Below are positions 54,706-64,000 of a stretch of DNA of 64,000 nt, in pieces. Position 1 is the stretch's first letter. Every line of letters begins with the position of its first letter. Origin of the DNA: Lasioglossum baleicum (taxonomy: Eukaryota; Arthropoda; Insecta; Hymenoptera; Halictidae); the NCBI RefSeq assembly GCF_051020765.1, contig NC_134936.1, positions 1,178,001-1,242,000 of the forward strand, written 5' to 3'. The translations under genes were made by a program, and so were the position numbers. The notes below the pieces were generated by a model. That model was not told where the DNA came from and made no database searches. It saw nothing but the letters and a program-made list of their open reading frames with translations.

Positions 54706-54871
54706 TATGCTTTATATCCACGTTATGTCACTAACGATAGTAGCATATCTCTATGTTTGTATACACATGTACAGTAATTCTTCTATATTCGCAAAAAGGT
54801 TGTACAGGTTGAATGCAAAAAATGTACAGTCTTCGCGAGGACGCAAGAGATGAGAAGATTGAAAATCATTG

Positions 54872-54910
54872 ATGACGTTCGGGCATCGTCGAATTACGGA
54901 ACGCAAATAA
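54872..54910 (+). repeat. Direct repeat flanking solo LTR A, left copy
   Basis: GACGTTCGGGCATCGTCG and AATTACGGAACGCAAA recur with few changes at 56296-56332. Confidence 0.8.
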
Positions 54911-55193
54911 TTATTTATTATTTGAGCAAGTCTAAATGAATTATTATTTAAAATAATAAAGTTATTTCTATTGACAAATAATAAAGTAATTTGTATTTTT
55001 TTATAGACAGCTGGGCCTCCGGACGGGCCCGACCACTGGTGTATACCTCAAAATGTTGCTATATGAGACAAAAAAACGCGTACGTGTTCATTGTGTATTC
55101 AAAATACATACAAGAAATAAGAGAAGACCAAAAACTATTTATTCGATTTCCACCTGAATCCAAATAATAAATACTCTTTTATTTGAAAATAAA

Positions 55194-56239
55194 TGTTACG
55201 AGCCAGGGCCGCGAGCAGCACGAGTGGCCAGCGAAGGGTTGTTACCCTAGGAATATGGTATCAATTTGTTAGTTAAGGTACGCGGACGAACCTAATGCGA
55301 AATTGGGGAGCCGCTAGGATTGTAGACAGCGAGGACGAACCTGACGCGAAATCAGGTAGCCTCTAGGAATGGAGTCAAGCGCAGACGAACCTGATGCGAA
55401 ATCAGGGAGCTGCTAGAAAAGTGAAACTTCGCGGACGAACCCAATGCGAAATTGGGGAGCCGCTAGAATAGTACCACTAGGTTGGATAAATCAATATTTG
55501 GACAATTGGAATGTCGCGAAAGAACCTGATGCGAAATCAGGGAGTCGCTAGGATAATTAGTAAGCCTCGTGACTAGTATAATTTAATTGATACAATCCGA
55601 GCGGTAAGATTGTATCGTGTGGGGACGTTCAATTACTTGATTAGCATATTGGATAATAATTATGGGTTTAATGAATTTGCGTCAATTATCAAAGAACACA
55701 AATATATTCTTACTATAGAATTCGTATTACAATTGTGTAATTGTCGCGAATGGATTGAATTTAGAATAGAAAGAAATTGAAAGGTGATATTACCTAAACT
55801 AACAATAAGATGCACGGTGTTGACGTACTGGCAATGCGGGGGTCTCGGAGCAACCTTATTCACTGCCTAATAGATTTTACACCGAACTCGCGGAATCTAT
55901 ACGGTTAAACTTTGATTCAAAAGGAACAAACGCCCGATCTCACTGGTAGTTGACTTCCGAGATGCAGCACGACGCGACACGATTCGTGATTACGACAGTA
56001 CTAGCCCACGAGAGTAGAAATGCAAGGGCTTACACATATAGCTCTGCAATGACAGGTGGTACTTGTCAGTACCCTTCAAGTGAACATTCGTATTTTGTCA
56101 ACGACCAGTTGTCGTGCGTATGTTTGGGCCCTAAACTAAACTAAACAGTTATGTAGATTTATCTAGGGTAGCTCCGTTCGTTTATCTAGGACGGTTCCTG
56201 CCAGAAATGATATTGAACACCTGTTCGTCATCCGTAACA
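55194..56239 (+). mobile_element. Solo LTR A, 1.05 kb
   Basis: It starts TGTTACGAGCC and ends CATCCGTAACA. It is alignable over its length to 59883-62408 once that copy's Helitron is removed. No second LTR or internal coding region is nearby. The flanks TAAA/TAAG give only a weak 4-bp duplication. Ends of this kind suit a Gypsy-group LTR. Confidence 0.75.
55282..55548 (+). repeat. Array of five 33-nt hairpins in solo LTR A
   Basis: Units at 55282-55314, 55331-55363, 55381-55413, 55431-55463 and 55516-55548. Each has a 4-bp outer stem, a 5-nt bulge (ACGAA or AAGAA), a 6-bp inner stem, a GCGAA loop, then GAG (TAG in unit 2) and the closing stem. TAGGA or TAGAA follows (CTCTAGGA in unit 2). Stem pairs change together: GCGG/CCGC, GAGG/CCTC, GCAG/CTGC, GCGA/TCGC. 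Confidence 0.9.
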
Positions 56240-56295
56240 TAAGTACATCATTTATCATCCGTACATTATTTATTATTTTAAAAAATCAGGGATGA

Positions 56296-56332
56296 TACGT
56301 TCGGACATCGTCGAATTACGGAACGCAAAGTA
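56296..56332 (+). repeat. Direct repeat flanking solo LTR A, right copy
   Basis: ACGTTCGGACATCGTCG and AATTACGGAACGCAAA; see 54872-54910. Confidence 0.8.
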
Positions 56333-56364
56333 ATAAACGCTATTTATCAATATTCATCCGTTAC

Positions 56365-56515
56365 ACCGCTCTGTGACACTGTGACACTCGCCGTCACGCT
56401 TCTCGCCGAACGAGTACCTAAGAACTGCCTCCACCCCAATACCCCAAGATATAACTTCCGTTACACATTTGTGTGACACCCAACCGCCACGCTTTTAGCC
56501 GAACGAAACCTACAA
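56365..56515 (+). repeat. Imperfect tandem duplication of about 100 bp
   Basis: TCCGTTACACCGCTCTGTGAC, CGCCGTCACGCTTCTCGCCG is followed by TCCGTTACACATTTGTGTGAC, ACCGCCACGCTTTTAGCCG. Confidence 0.6.
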
Positions 56516-56572
56516 GATTTTCAATCTTAAAAAAATATCCTCTCCACTGGTCTCGTAATTTGGTAATCTGGT

Positions 56573-56825
56573 CTCGGCTCGGGTATATCGATGTGAACCA
56601 CTACTAATCCAATTACAAAACTTCTTTACTTTACATTATTTTTTTATTGGACTTTCACCAACTTACTTGTGGCATTTTTCTGATTAAAACGACACTAAAC
56701 ACTATATAATCTCAACTGTCTTTAGTGGTTTAATCGACGATGAAAGTTTCGGACGCAAGGAAGGACAGCGTATGGGAAAGAAAGAGACGCGCTGCCCTTT
56801 TCTACGTTCGGCTCGATCTGTGAAG
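56573..56825 (+). mobile_element. Family B fragment
   Basis: It carries the GTATATCGATGTGAACCACT, ACTTTCACCAACTTAC and GTTTAATCGACGATGAAAG words in the same order as 5815-6025. Both tips are missing. Confidence 0.75.
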
Positions 56826-57198
56826 CTCAAAAAAATAGTGTCTGTCTACGAACTGTGCAAACGAACTTCCCCGAGGCTCTTGCGACTATAGAAGATTTAC
56901 TGTATACATATGCTATTGCGCATATGCAGTAGCTTGAACGGATCAGCCGATCGAACTGATCTTCCGTCTGTATGCGGTATTGCGACATTACATGTTCCGG
57001 CCTGTACATGAGACTAGCCCCTCTCAATCAAAGCGCCCCCGTCGCGGTAAAAAGAAATAAGAATAAAAGTAATTCAATTTACAAACTTAACACTAACGGT
57101 GAAGTATGTTTCTCGATCGTAATTGATTGTATAAGAGTTGATGATTTCGGCGCAAGGTTCGATCAGTTGTAACACTACAGCAATACGGTTAACACTAA

Positions 57199-58758
57199 GG
57201 CCGTCCACACACGGGTCGATTGTAATCGCGTCGTGAAGTTCGTACGTCTTGCTCGTCATGTACGATTCATGCGGCGGACGCGATTTTGTCCACACACGGG
57301 TCGATCGTCGATTTGGTCGACGCAATTCCAGTCGCATGCGATTCCCCTCCACGTGACTTCCAATGCAAATGAATGCAGAGCCACACACGGGTCGATTCGT
57401 GGTCGACTGAAATCGGTTCGACTGAAATCGCGTCCGTGGCATGAACCATCCACACACGGGTCGATCGTCGATTCGGTCGACGTTATTCCAGTTGCATGCG
57501 ATTCCCCCTCCACGTGATTTCCAATGAAAATAAATGAAGAGCAGCACATTGAAATCGCCGCGATTCTAATCGCGTGCGATCGGCAGCGAAGTTGGAAAAT
57601 CGCGTGGATCGTACGATTCGCGCGACTCATGGAGGTAAGTTTGTTCAGTTCATGTAATTTAAATGATTTGGCCATTATTTTTTGTAGTTTGAGTGCATTG
57701 CACTCTTCGATGTGGTCTATGTATTTAGGTTACATAGGTTATTATTTATTTATTATCTTTTTTTATAACTAATAAAATACTAATAACATTAAGGTAAGCT
57801 TTTTATTTACATAGTTGTATATAATCATGTAGGTTTATGAAAAACAAAAACAAAAGGCAAAGTAAAAAAAAATTGAAGTCACAGGGATTGATAAACTGTT
57901 GTACAATTTTCTGTGGAGTGGGAGTGTTCTTAGGGAGTTGTCTTCTCAGGTCGATTTAATCCGGAAGTATTACCACTTGGTATATTGAGCGAAGATTGAG
58001 GGAAATCTGTTGAACTTCCACCAACCTCATCTATGAGGAGCAAAGCTCTCCTTTTGTAACTCCTCAGATGAGCATTGCTCCTCATAGATGAGGTTGGTGG
58101 AAGTTCAACAGATTTCCCTCAATCTTCGCTCAATATACCAAGTGGTAATACTTCCGGATTAAATCGACCTGAGAAGACTTTGCCTTTTGTTTTTGTTTTT
58201 CATAAACCTACATGATTATATTCAACTATGTAAATAAAAAGCTTACCTGAATGTTATTACTATGCGTAATAACATAAAAAAAGATAATAAATAAATAATA
58301 ACCTATGTAACCTAAATACATAGACCACATCGAAGAGTGCAATGCACTCAAACTACAAAAAATAATGGCCAAATCATTTAAATTACATGAACTGAACAAA
58401 CTTACCTCCATGAGTCGCGCGAATCATACGATCCACGCGATTTTCCAACTTCGCTGCCGATCGCACGCGATTAGAATCGCGGCGATTTCAATGTGCTGCT
58501 CTTCATTTATTTTCATTGGAAATCACGTGGAGGGGGAATCGCATGCAACTGGAATAACGTCGACCGAATCGACGATCGACCCGTGTGTGGATGGTTCATG
58601 CGACGGACGCGATTTCAGTCGAGCCGGTTTCAGTCGACTACGAATCGACCGGTGTGTGGCTCTCCATTCATTTGCATTGGAAGTCACGTGGAGGGGGGAA
58701 TCGCATGCGACTGGAATCGCGTCGACCGAATCGACGATCGACCCGTGTGTGGACGGCC
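57199..58758. mobile_element. PIF/Harbinger-type palindrome, 1.56 kb
   Basis: The TIRs start GGCCGTCCACACACGGGTCG. TAA flanks both sides (57196-57198 and 58759-58761), the 3-bp target of Harbinger elements. CCACACACGGGTCGAT recurs four times in the left arm, at about 57207, 57289, 57381 and 57450, and in reverse in the right arm. The arms mirror each other to a centre near 58050, apart from an unmatched segment of about 60 bp in the left arm (57862-57940). No transposase is present. Confidence 0.87.
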
Positions 58759-58761
58759 TAA

Positions 58762-59420
58762 CCGTAACCACGACCGGTCAAATAACCGGTTTCACATTTT
58801 TTTTTATTATTGAAATTATAAAGATGCTTCCATCAGGAAATATTCAATAAATTTCTTTATTTAATGACGTAGTTCTATAAAAATGGTGAAAAATCTAAAT
58901 AAGTTCAGTCTTGTCATTTTTATAAAACAATGTATATCGGACACATTTTGAAGCCGTTGCGGTTAGTGTTAAGAAAAAATGAATTATACGAAAATGTTCG
59001 GTACTTGAGTTAAGGGGTTAGGACACAGTGATATTTTGATTTGTCTTAAATAGTAGTTTCAAGTCTTGAGAACAGAATGCAAAAGGTTTTACATGGATTG
59101 CAGGCTTCATTAAAAATTATTTCTCGAAGTACCGTTTCGAGAGTGAGTTTCGAGAGTTAGTTAAACGCGTTTTTCTCAGAGTTACGTTTTTCAAAACGGT
59201 GTTCAAGATATCTCGAGTTCTACATTAGCAATTACATTAAAATTTTACAGTTATGTTCATTATAATATCTATTAGGCATTGACGATCGATTTGTTTTTCA
59301 TTTTCCCAATTATTCTGTTTATTATAAATAAAAAACTAACAACTTTTCTACCGAAATTCAGTCATTAAGTTTAAAATATCTGCCATTTTGTTAATTTTGA
59401 CAAAAATTGAAATCTGGGAT
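58762..59420. other. Unassigned AT-rich stretch
   Basis: A TTAAGGGGTTAGGACACAGTG at 59010-59030 may be one end of a TTAA-type element. No partner is seen. Confidence 0.3.
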
Positions 59421-59424
59421 CGTC

Positions 59425-59860
59425 AATGCTAGGGGTGTGCGAGATTCCGAAATATCGGGTCTGTCGGGAACACGAAATTTTTTCGGGATCGGGACGGGTA
59501 CCCGAAAATTTCTGGATTCTCGAATTTATCAGAATTCCCGGAAAAGTAGGGATTCTCGAATTTATCGGGATTTCCGAAAATTCCGAGAAGCCAGCAATCA
59601 TTTATATTCGTTTTAATGAATACATTCATGGTTTCGGATTTTTTATTCTAGATATTTTCGAAATTGAAAGAATGTTGTCCATCACGAATTCTTTTCAAGA
59701 GTGTCTTATGTCATATTCTCGAAATTTTCGGGAATCCGATTACTTCGGAAATCTCGAAATTTTTGGGGAAACCGACCCGGCCCGACTCGACCTTTTCTCG
59801 ACTCATCCTGACCATCGGGTTCCCGATATTTCGGGAACCTAGCCTAGTCAATGCCCAGAG
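59425..59860 (+). repeat. Family R repeat, long copy
   Basis: It starts GGGGTGTGCGAGATTCC and alternates CGGGA/TCCCG words (ATTCTCGAATTTATCGGGAT type, repeated twice) up to GGTTCCCGATATTTCGGGAA. It is rich in local palindromes. Overlapping small open frames are not genes. Confidence 0.65.
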
Positions 59861-59934
59861 AATACATCACAGTTTATGACATTGTTACGGGTTATTATCC
59901 TAGGAATATGATATAAATTTGTTAGTTAAGGAAC

Positions 59935-60179
59935 GCGGACGAACCCAATGCGAAATTGGGGAGCCGCTAGGAATGGAGTCAAACGCAGACGAACCCGATG
60001 CAAAACCGGGGAGCTGCTAGGAGGTTGTAGAATAGCACAGACGAACCTGATGCGAAATCAGGGAGCTGTTAGGATGCGGACGAACCCAATGCGAAACTGG
60101 GGAGCCGCTAGGTTGGATAAATCTCTGTTCGGACAATTGGAATGTCGCGAAAGAACCTGATGGTTAATCAGGGAATTGC
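59935..60179 (+). repeat. Array of five 33-nt hairpins in solo LTR B
   Basis: Units at 59935-59967, 59985-60017, 60037-60069, 60076-60108 and 60147-60179. The outer stems are GCGG/CCGC, GCAG/CTGC, ACAG/CTGT, GCGG/CCGC and GCGA/TTGC. The inner stems are of the CCCAAT/ATTGGG or CCTGAT/ATCAGG type, and a few have one mismatch. The 33-nt length is constant although the spacers vary. Confidence 0.9.
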
Positions 60180-60187
60180 TAGGATAA

Positions 60188-61732
60188 CTAGAGGGTTATT
60201 GTTGCTCGCTCGCTTCGCTCGCTCGCGAGTAGGGTTGTTTTTGCTCGCTCGCTTTGCTCGCTCGCGGATAGGACTGCTCTTGCGAAAGGGTTAGTGGTAC
60301 GCATGGCTAGTAGTACCTATAGCTATTAATGTTTTTTTTTTATTTGGTGTGTGACTCTCCACGAGCCACACAAAGAACTTCCCGATTCGTTAGTTGCAGT
60401 ATATTATTATCATTATTTTTAGTACGTTTTAAGAAGATTATACGTTTTCAGGGAAATTCAATAGTTTTCAACTTATCAAAATGTTTGCTATATGGCGTCA
60501 CATTAAACCAACATCGTATGCTCGTTGCTCGCTTGGTTCCTTGTTATAGCATACTAATGTTGCAAAATAAATTGTCTTAATTAGTTTTTCGCAAACGATA
60601 CAACTCCTCATTATCCGGGTTTGCAGTAGTGATCTTGGTTTTCTTCGATACTGTTAATTTAAATTGTCCCAAAATATATAAACCGCGCTCAATTTTGAAA
60701 CTCTGCTCAGTGCTACATACAATATTTGTAAAGTTCGCCTTTCTGATTTTTTAAAATCCAAACATACTTTCTCGTATGTTTGTCCCTGACTTTTATGAAT
60801 CGTAATCGCTTCAGCAGGAACCACTGGAAATTGACTACGTGTGATTTGATATTTTTCCTCACTCTACATATTTACTTGATTCGATATTTTTATTATTGGT
60901 GTAAAATTTTGATCAATATTTGCATTTTTCATATAATCACGATAACGAGTTCTTACTTTCACTCCTACTCTGGCCAATTGAAAATCTAACCACAATATAG
61001 ACGGAATTTTAGTATGTTCGTGAAAAGTATTAAATTTTAATATTCCGTATGTGTGCTCCATTAATCAATCCGTTTTCAACATCAATGTTATTAATAATTA
61101 TCATATAGTTTATACTAATTTTCAATTTAATCTCAGTTAATAATTCGTTTTGAACTGATTGTTTTTTTAAAGATTGTAATATAAATTTTTTTTTGTACTT
61201 TCATCGATATTCTTTGAAAATGTATTCTCGGGAGTAGAGATGATTAACTCACTCTTGCATTGGGATAATTTTCGATTATTGTAAGCGGAAACATCACCGT
61301 AAGGTACAAAAAAAAATTTTTTAAATCGAAAAAAATTTTTTTGTGTAATTACGTTTGTTTCTTCGGTGGAAACTTTCCGTTCTCTCGTATAAATTACATT
61401 GTTGAATGAACTTCTTTCGAAAAAACTAAAAAAACTAAAAAACTACTTGACCAGATTGGACCAAAATCTAATCAGCTCTAAGTTACAGCGGGGCACATCG
61501 ATTGCATCATTCATCATCCTGATCGCGTTGTTACTTTTTCTGGAAACGTTAACGAAAAATTTGATAACATAGAAACGGCCATACGCACACGCACACACAC
61601 ACACATACGAACATTTTGCTGAAAATAGTCTAAAATGACTGCAATGACCATGAAACGTGAAGATCTGCTAAAAAATCGATTTTCGATTTTCGGGGTCATT
61701 ACAATAACTTCCCTATAAAATCGGGAAGTTAA
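60188..61732 (-). mobile_element. Helitron copy 3, 1.55 kb, with a natural empty site
   Basis: On the minus strand it starts TTAACTTCCCG after AA (61732) and ends CCCTCTAG before T (60188). Two GCGAGCGAGCGAAGCGAGCG-type hairpins precede the end. Solo LTR A shows the uninterrupted target GGATAATTAGTAAG (about 55551-55564), so insertion was between A and T without duplication. Helicase motifs on the minus strand (about 61061-60655) are broken by stops. Confidence 0.93.
60655..61061 (-). pseudogene. Helitron helicase fragment, copy 3
   Basis: The frame LWLDFQLARVGVKVRTRYRD continues to the HKSQGQTYEK and VALSR region only after frame changes and stops. It is the most decayed of the three copies. 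Confidence 0.75.
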
Positions 61733-62673
61733 TTAGTAAGCCTCGTAACTAGTATAATTTAATTGATACAATCCGAGCGGTAAGGTTGTATCATGTGGGG
61801 ACGTTCAATTACTTGGTTAGAATATTGGACGATAATTATGGGTTTAATGAATTTGAGTTAACTATCAAAGAAGACAAATATATTCTTACTATAGAATTTC
61901 GTTCTACAAGTGTATTTGTGTCGCGAATGGACTGAATTTGGAATATAAAGAATTGAAAGGTGATATTACCTAAGCTAAAACGCACGGCGTTGACGCACTG
62001 GCAATGTGGGGGACTCGGAGCAACCTTGTCACTGCCTAACAGATTTTAGACCGAACTCGCGGAATCTGTACGGTTAAACTTTGATTCAAAAGGAACGAAT
62101 ATCCGATCTCACTGGTAGTTGACTTCCGAGATGCAGCACGACGCGACACTATTCGTGATTACGACAGTACTAGCCCCCGAGAGTACAAATGCAAGGGCTT
62201 ATACTGACCTTGCAATGACGGGTGGTACTTGTCAGTACCCTTCAAGTGAACATTCGTATTTTGTCAACGACCAGTTGGTCGTGCGTACGTTTCGGCCCTA
62301 AACTAACCTAAACAGTTATGTATGTTTATCTGGAGAAAAACTCTGTTCGTTTATCTAGGACGGTTCCTGCCAGAGATGATATTGAACACCTGTTCGTCAT
62401 CCGTAACAACATTTTTGGGATTATTAATATAGTTAATTCGATTTGTAGGAATCCTGTACACTAGTTGGTTATCAAGAAGAAAAGATATTCCGAGCAAAGA
62501 CGGCGAAAGGCATAAGAAAAAATTATTTTTTAAATATTATAATACAATTATTTTTTTATAGTTCATAATATAGTAAACTGAAATACAAAATCTCATACTA
62601 ATCGATCATTCACTATTTTCTGTACTGCTCTTTAAAAATCTTATATTTTCCCCACTTGTTACTGTGTTCTAAT

Positions 62674-63273
62674 CAGACCTGGGGAAAATAGTATTTTAAA
62701 TAGTAAATAATCCTATTTATTTTTTAAAGCATGTGTACAACTTTGGAAATAAAATATTTTATTTGATGCTGTAATTTTTGAAAATAAAATATTTTATTTG
62801 ATGCAGTAATTTTTAAAAATGAAATAATTTATTTGAGGCAGTCATTTTTTTGAAAATAGTATTTTATTTGAAGAATATTGAAAATATTTGTATTTTGTCT
62901 ATCTTCAAATTCAATATTAAATATTATTGCTGAAAATAATGGTTCGAATTCAATACATTTATGAGTGTAAATCGTTTCTTAACGATAAGATAGACTATAT
63001 GTTTATGCGGTTTCTCAGAGTATTATATAACAATGCAAAAAGTAAAATATTTCATTTCGTGTTTCAGATTGTTGAAATAGAAATATTTTACTTCGTGGAT
63101 CAAATTGTTGAAATAGAAATATTTTATTTTGAGGTTCAGATTGTTAAAATAGAAATATTTTATTTTCGAAATTCTATATCTTATTTAAAATACTATTTTC
63201 TTTGAGCAAAATAAAATCTAAAATATTAAATAGTATTTCAAATATTTTTTTCGCCAAACAATGCCCACCTCTG
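62674..63273. mobile_element. hAT-like element, 600 bp, with internal tandem repeats
   Basis: The ends are CAGACCTGGGG and, in reverse, CAGAGGTGGGC. The flanks GTTCTAAT (62666-62673) and GTTCTAAC (63274-63281) fit an 8-bp duplication with one mismatch. The interior repeats AAAATAAAATATTTTATTTGA-like units at 62740-62880 and AAATAGAAATATTTTA-type units at 63075-63170. Confidence 0.75.
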
Positions 63274-63281
63274 GTTCTAAC

Positions 63282-64000
63282 CCCTTAATTTGGGTTAATG
63301 GGTAAGCCCTCAAACAGTGTTAACCCACGGCCCCAAAACTGACGGTCCGCCGCTGATAAAGCGGAGCGTAAAATAGTCGGTCTGAATGGTTCGTATATCT
63401 AGCGTTAATTATGTCGGCGCACCGAAGCCCACGAGTAAAATCATTTATCGATATCCACGGTTCTCAATCCGAAGATAAATGTGATCAGAAGCCGCCAGGC
63501 AATGGCACTAATGCGACGATCATTAACCTCGGCTCGAGTAACCGTAGACGCGTATGAAAGACGGTCTACCGTGAAAACGTGCACTCGAACAGACAATCAC
63601 CCTCGAGCACCGGTCCACAGGACACAGAACGATTCTCGACGGAGTCAATCAAATCGACTAGCGAAGCTAATGATCCCGCGTTACATAACACTACGTAACG
63701 TTTACGAGTATCGTAAAGCAACGAAGCCGGGTTCCCGTCTATCGTAAACCTCGCCGTATCTTTCGACAAAGAAGTTGATATTCCGATAGGTTACTGCTGG
63801 GACGTTTCTCCCGTCGGGTTATCGCGCTTTCTATCGGATTGCCTTTCAACGGAAACCGCGGCTGTGCCCGAATCAACCCACCCGACGCGACGCGATGTGT
63901 AAATCGTTCGCGAGCACGGCTCTGGCCCCGGGTATACGTCCTCACATTTTATGGCGTGTCATGTCGTCCATGTTTCGATCACAACGGAATTAGCTGCACC
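63282..64000. other. Unassigned right edge
   Basis: Two small open frames (63481-63747 plus and 63566-63945 minus) have no motif. The base composition is more balanced here, so an exon cannot be excluded. No splice-supported model could be built. Confidence 0.35.

Larger units (their letters stand above)
59883..62408 (+). mobile_element. Solo LTR B split by a Helitron
   Basis: It starts TGTTACGGGTT and ends CATCCGTAACA. The 4-bp duplication ACAT flanks it (59879-59882 and 62409-62412). Without the Helitron it is 981 bp and follows solo LTR A closely. Confidence 0.87.

Noticed and set aside
55282..55548. CRISPR-like array
   Set aside because: Units are hairpins with changing stems, spacers are irregular, and the setting is a eukaryotic LTR.
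55282..55548. Cluster of tRNA genes
   Set aside because: Each 33-nt unit has only two stacked stems and no A or B box.
57074..57675. Overlapping frames of 139 and 157 codons on the minus strand
   Set aside because: They arise from repeated CCACACACGGGTCGAT units in a Harbinger-type palindrome and are mirrored at 58365-58850.

Overview
The window looks like a piece of an insect nuclear genome, and most likely a hymenopteran such as an ant. That placement is an inference from an AT-rich background, an intron-rich rhodopsin-class receptor, and a repertoire of hAT, Transib, piggyBac, Harbinger, mariner-like and Helitron elements plus a purine-rich LINE. No bacterial operons, rRNA genes or CRISPR arrays are visible.

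Only one host gene is clearly supported. It is a class A GPCR on the minus strand, with three coding exons at 48626-48515 (TM1), 35920-35701 (TM2-TM3, DRY motif) and 28699-28270 (TM4-TM6). Their splice sites and phases join exactly and give 254 codons. The introns between them are about 12.6 kb and 7.0 kb and consist largely of mobile DNA. The exon or exons for TM7 and the C-terminus were not found.

Most of the rest is mobile DNA in nests. At 1-2.4 kb there is a foldback element, three hAT MITEs and a TA-flanked element with CAGTAAAGTC ends (called family B here). At 2.8-5.5 kb lie a deleted mariner and a 1.6-kb palindrome. At 5.7-10.5 kb a four-level nest holds family B, then a mariner-like element with a broken transposase, then a foldback, then a Transib-like element. 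At 11.5-18.3 kb there are further foldbacks and hAT MITEs. At 19.0-27.3 kb a second four-level nest runs foldback, family B, Transib-like element, LINE. At 33.9-40.3 kb there is a piggyBac-type element, then a Transib-like element containing a Helitron. At 41.1-47.4 kb a TA-flanked element contains a young gag-only LTR retrotransposon, inserted in a tRNA-like sequence, and a 2.07-kb foldback. At 49.6-63.3 kb lie another foldback, two more Helitrons, two solo LTRs with structured hairpin arrays, a 1.56-kb Harbinger-type palindrome and a hAT-like element.

Boundaries were fixed by reading terminal inverted repeats (TIRs) together with target-site duplications (TSDs): 8 bp for hAT, 5 bp for Transib-like, TTAA for piggyBac, TAA for Harbinger, TA for mariner-type, 4 bp for LTR elements, A|T for Helitrons, and 16 bp for the LINE. 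In several cases another copy in the same window supplies the uninterrupted site. The most unusual signal is a set of ten exactly 33-nt hairpins, five in each of two solo LTRs, whose stems differ by paired base changes. Family letters (A, B, D and so on) are local labels, not database names.
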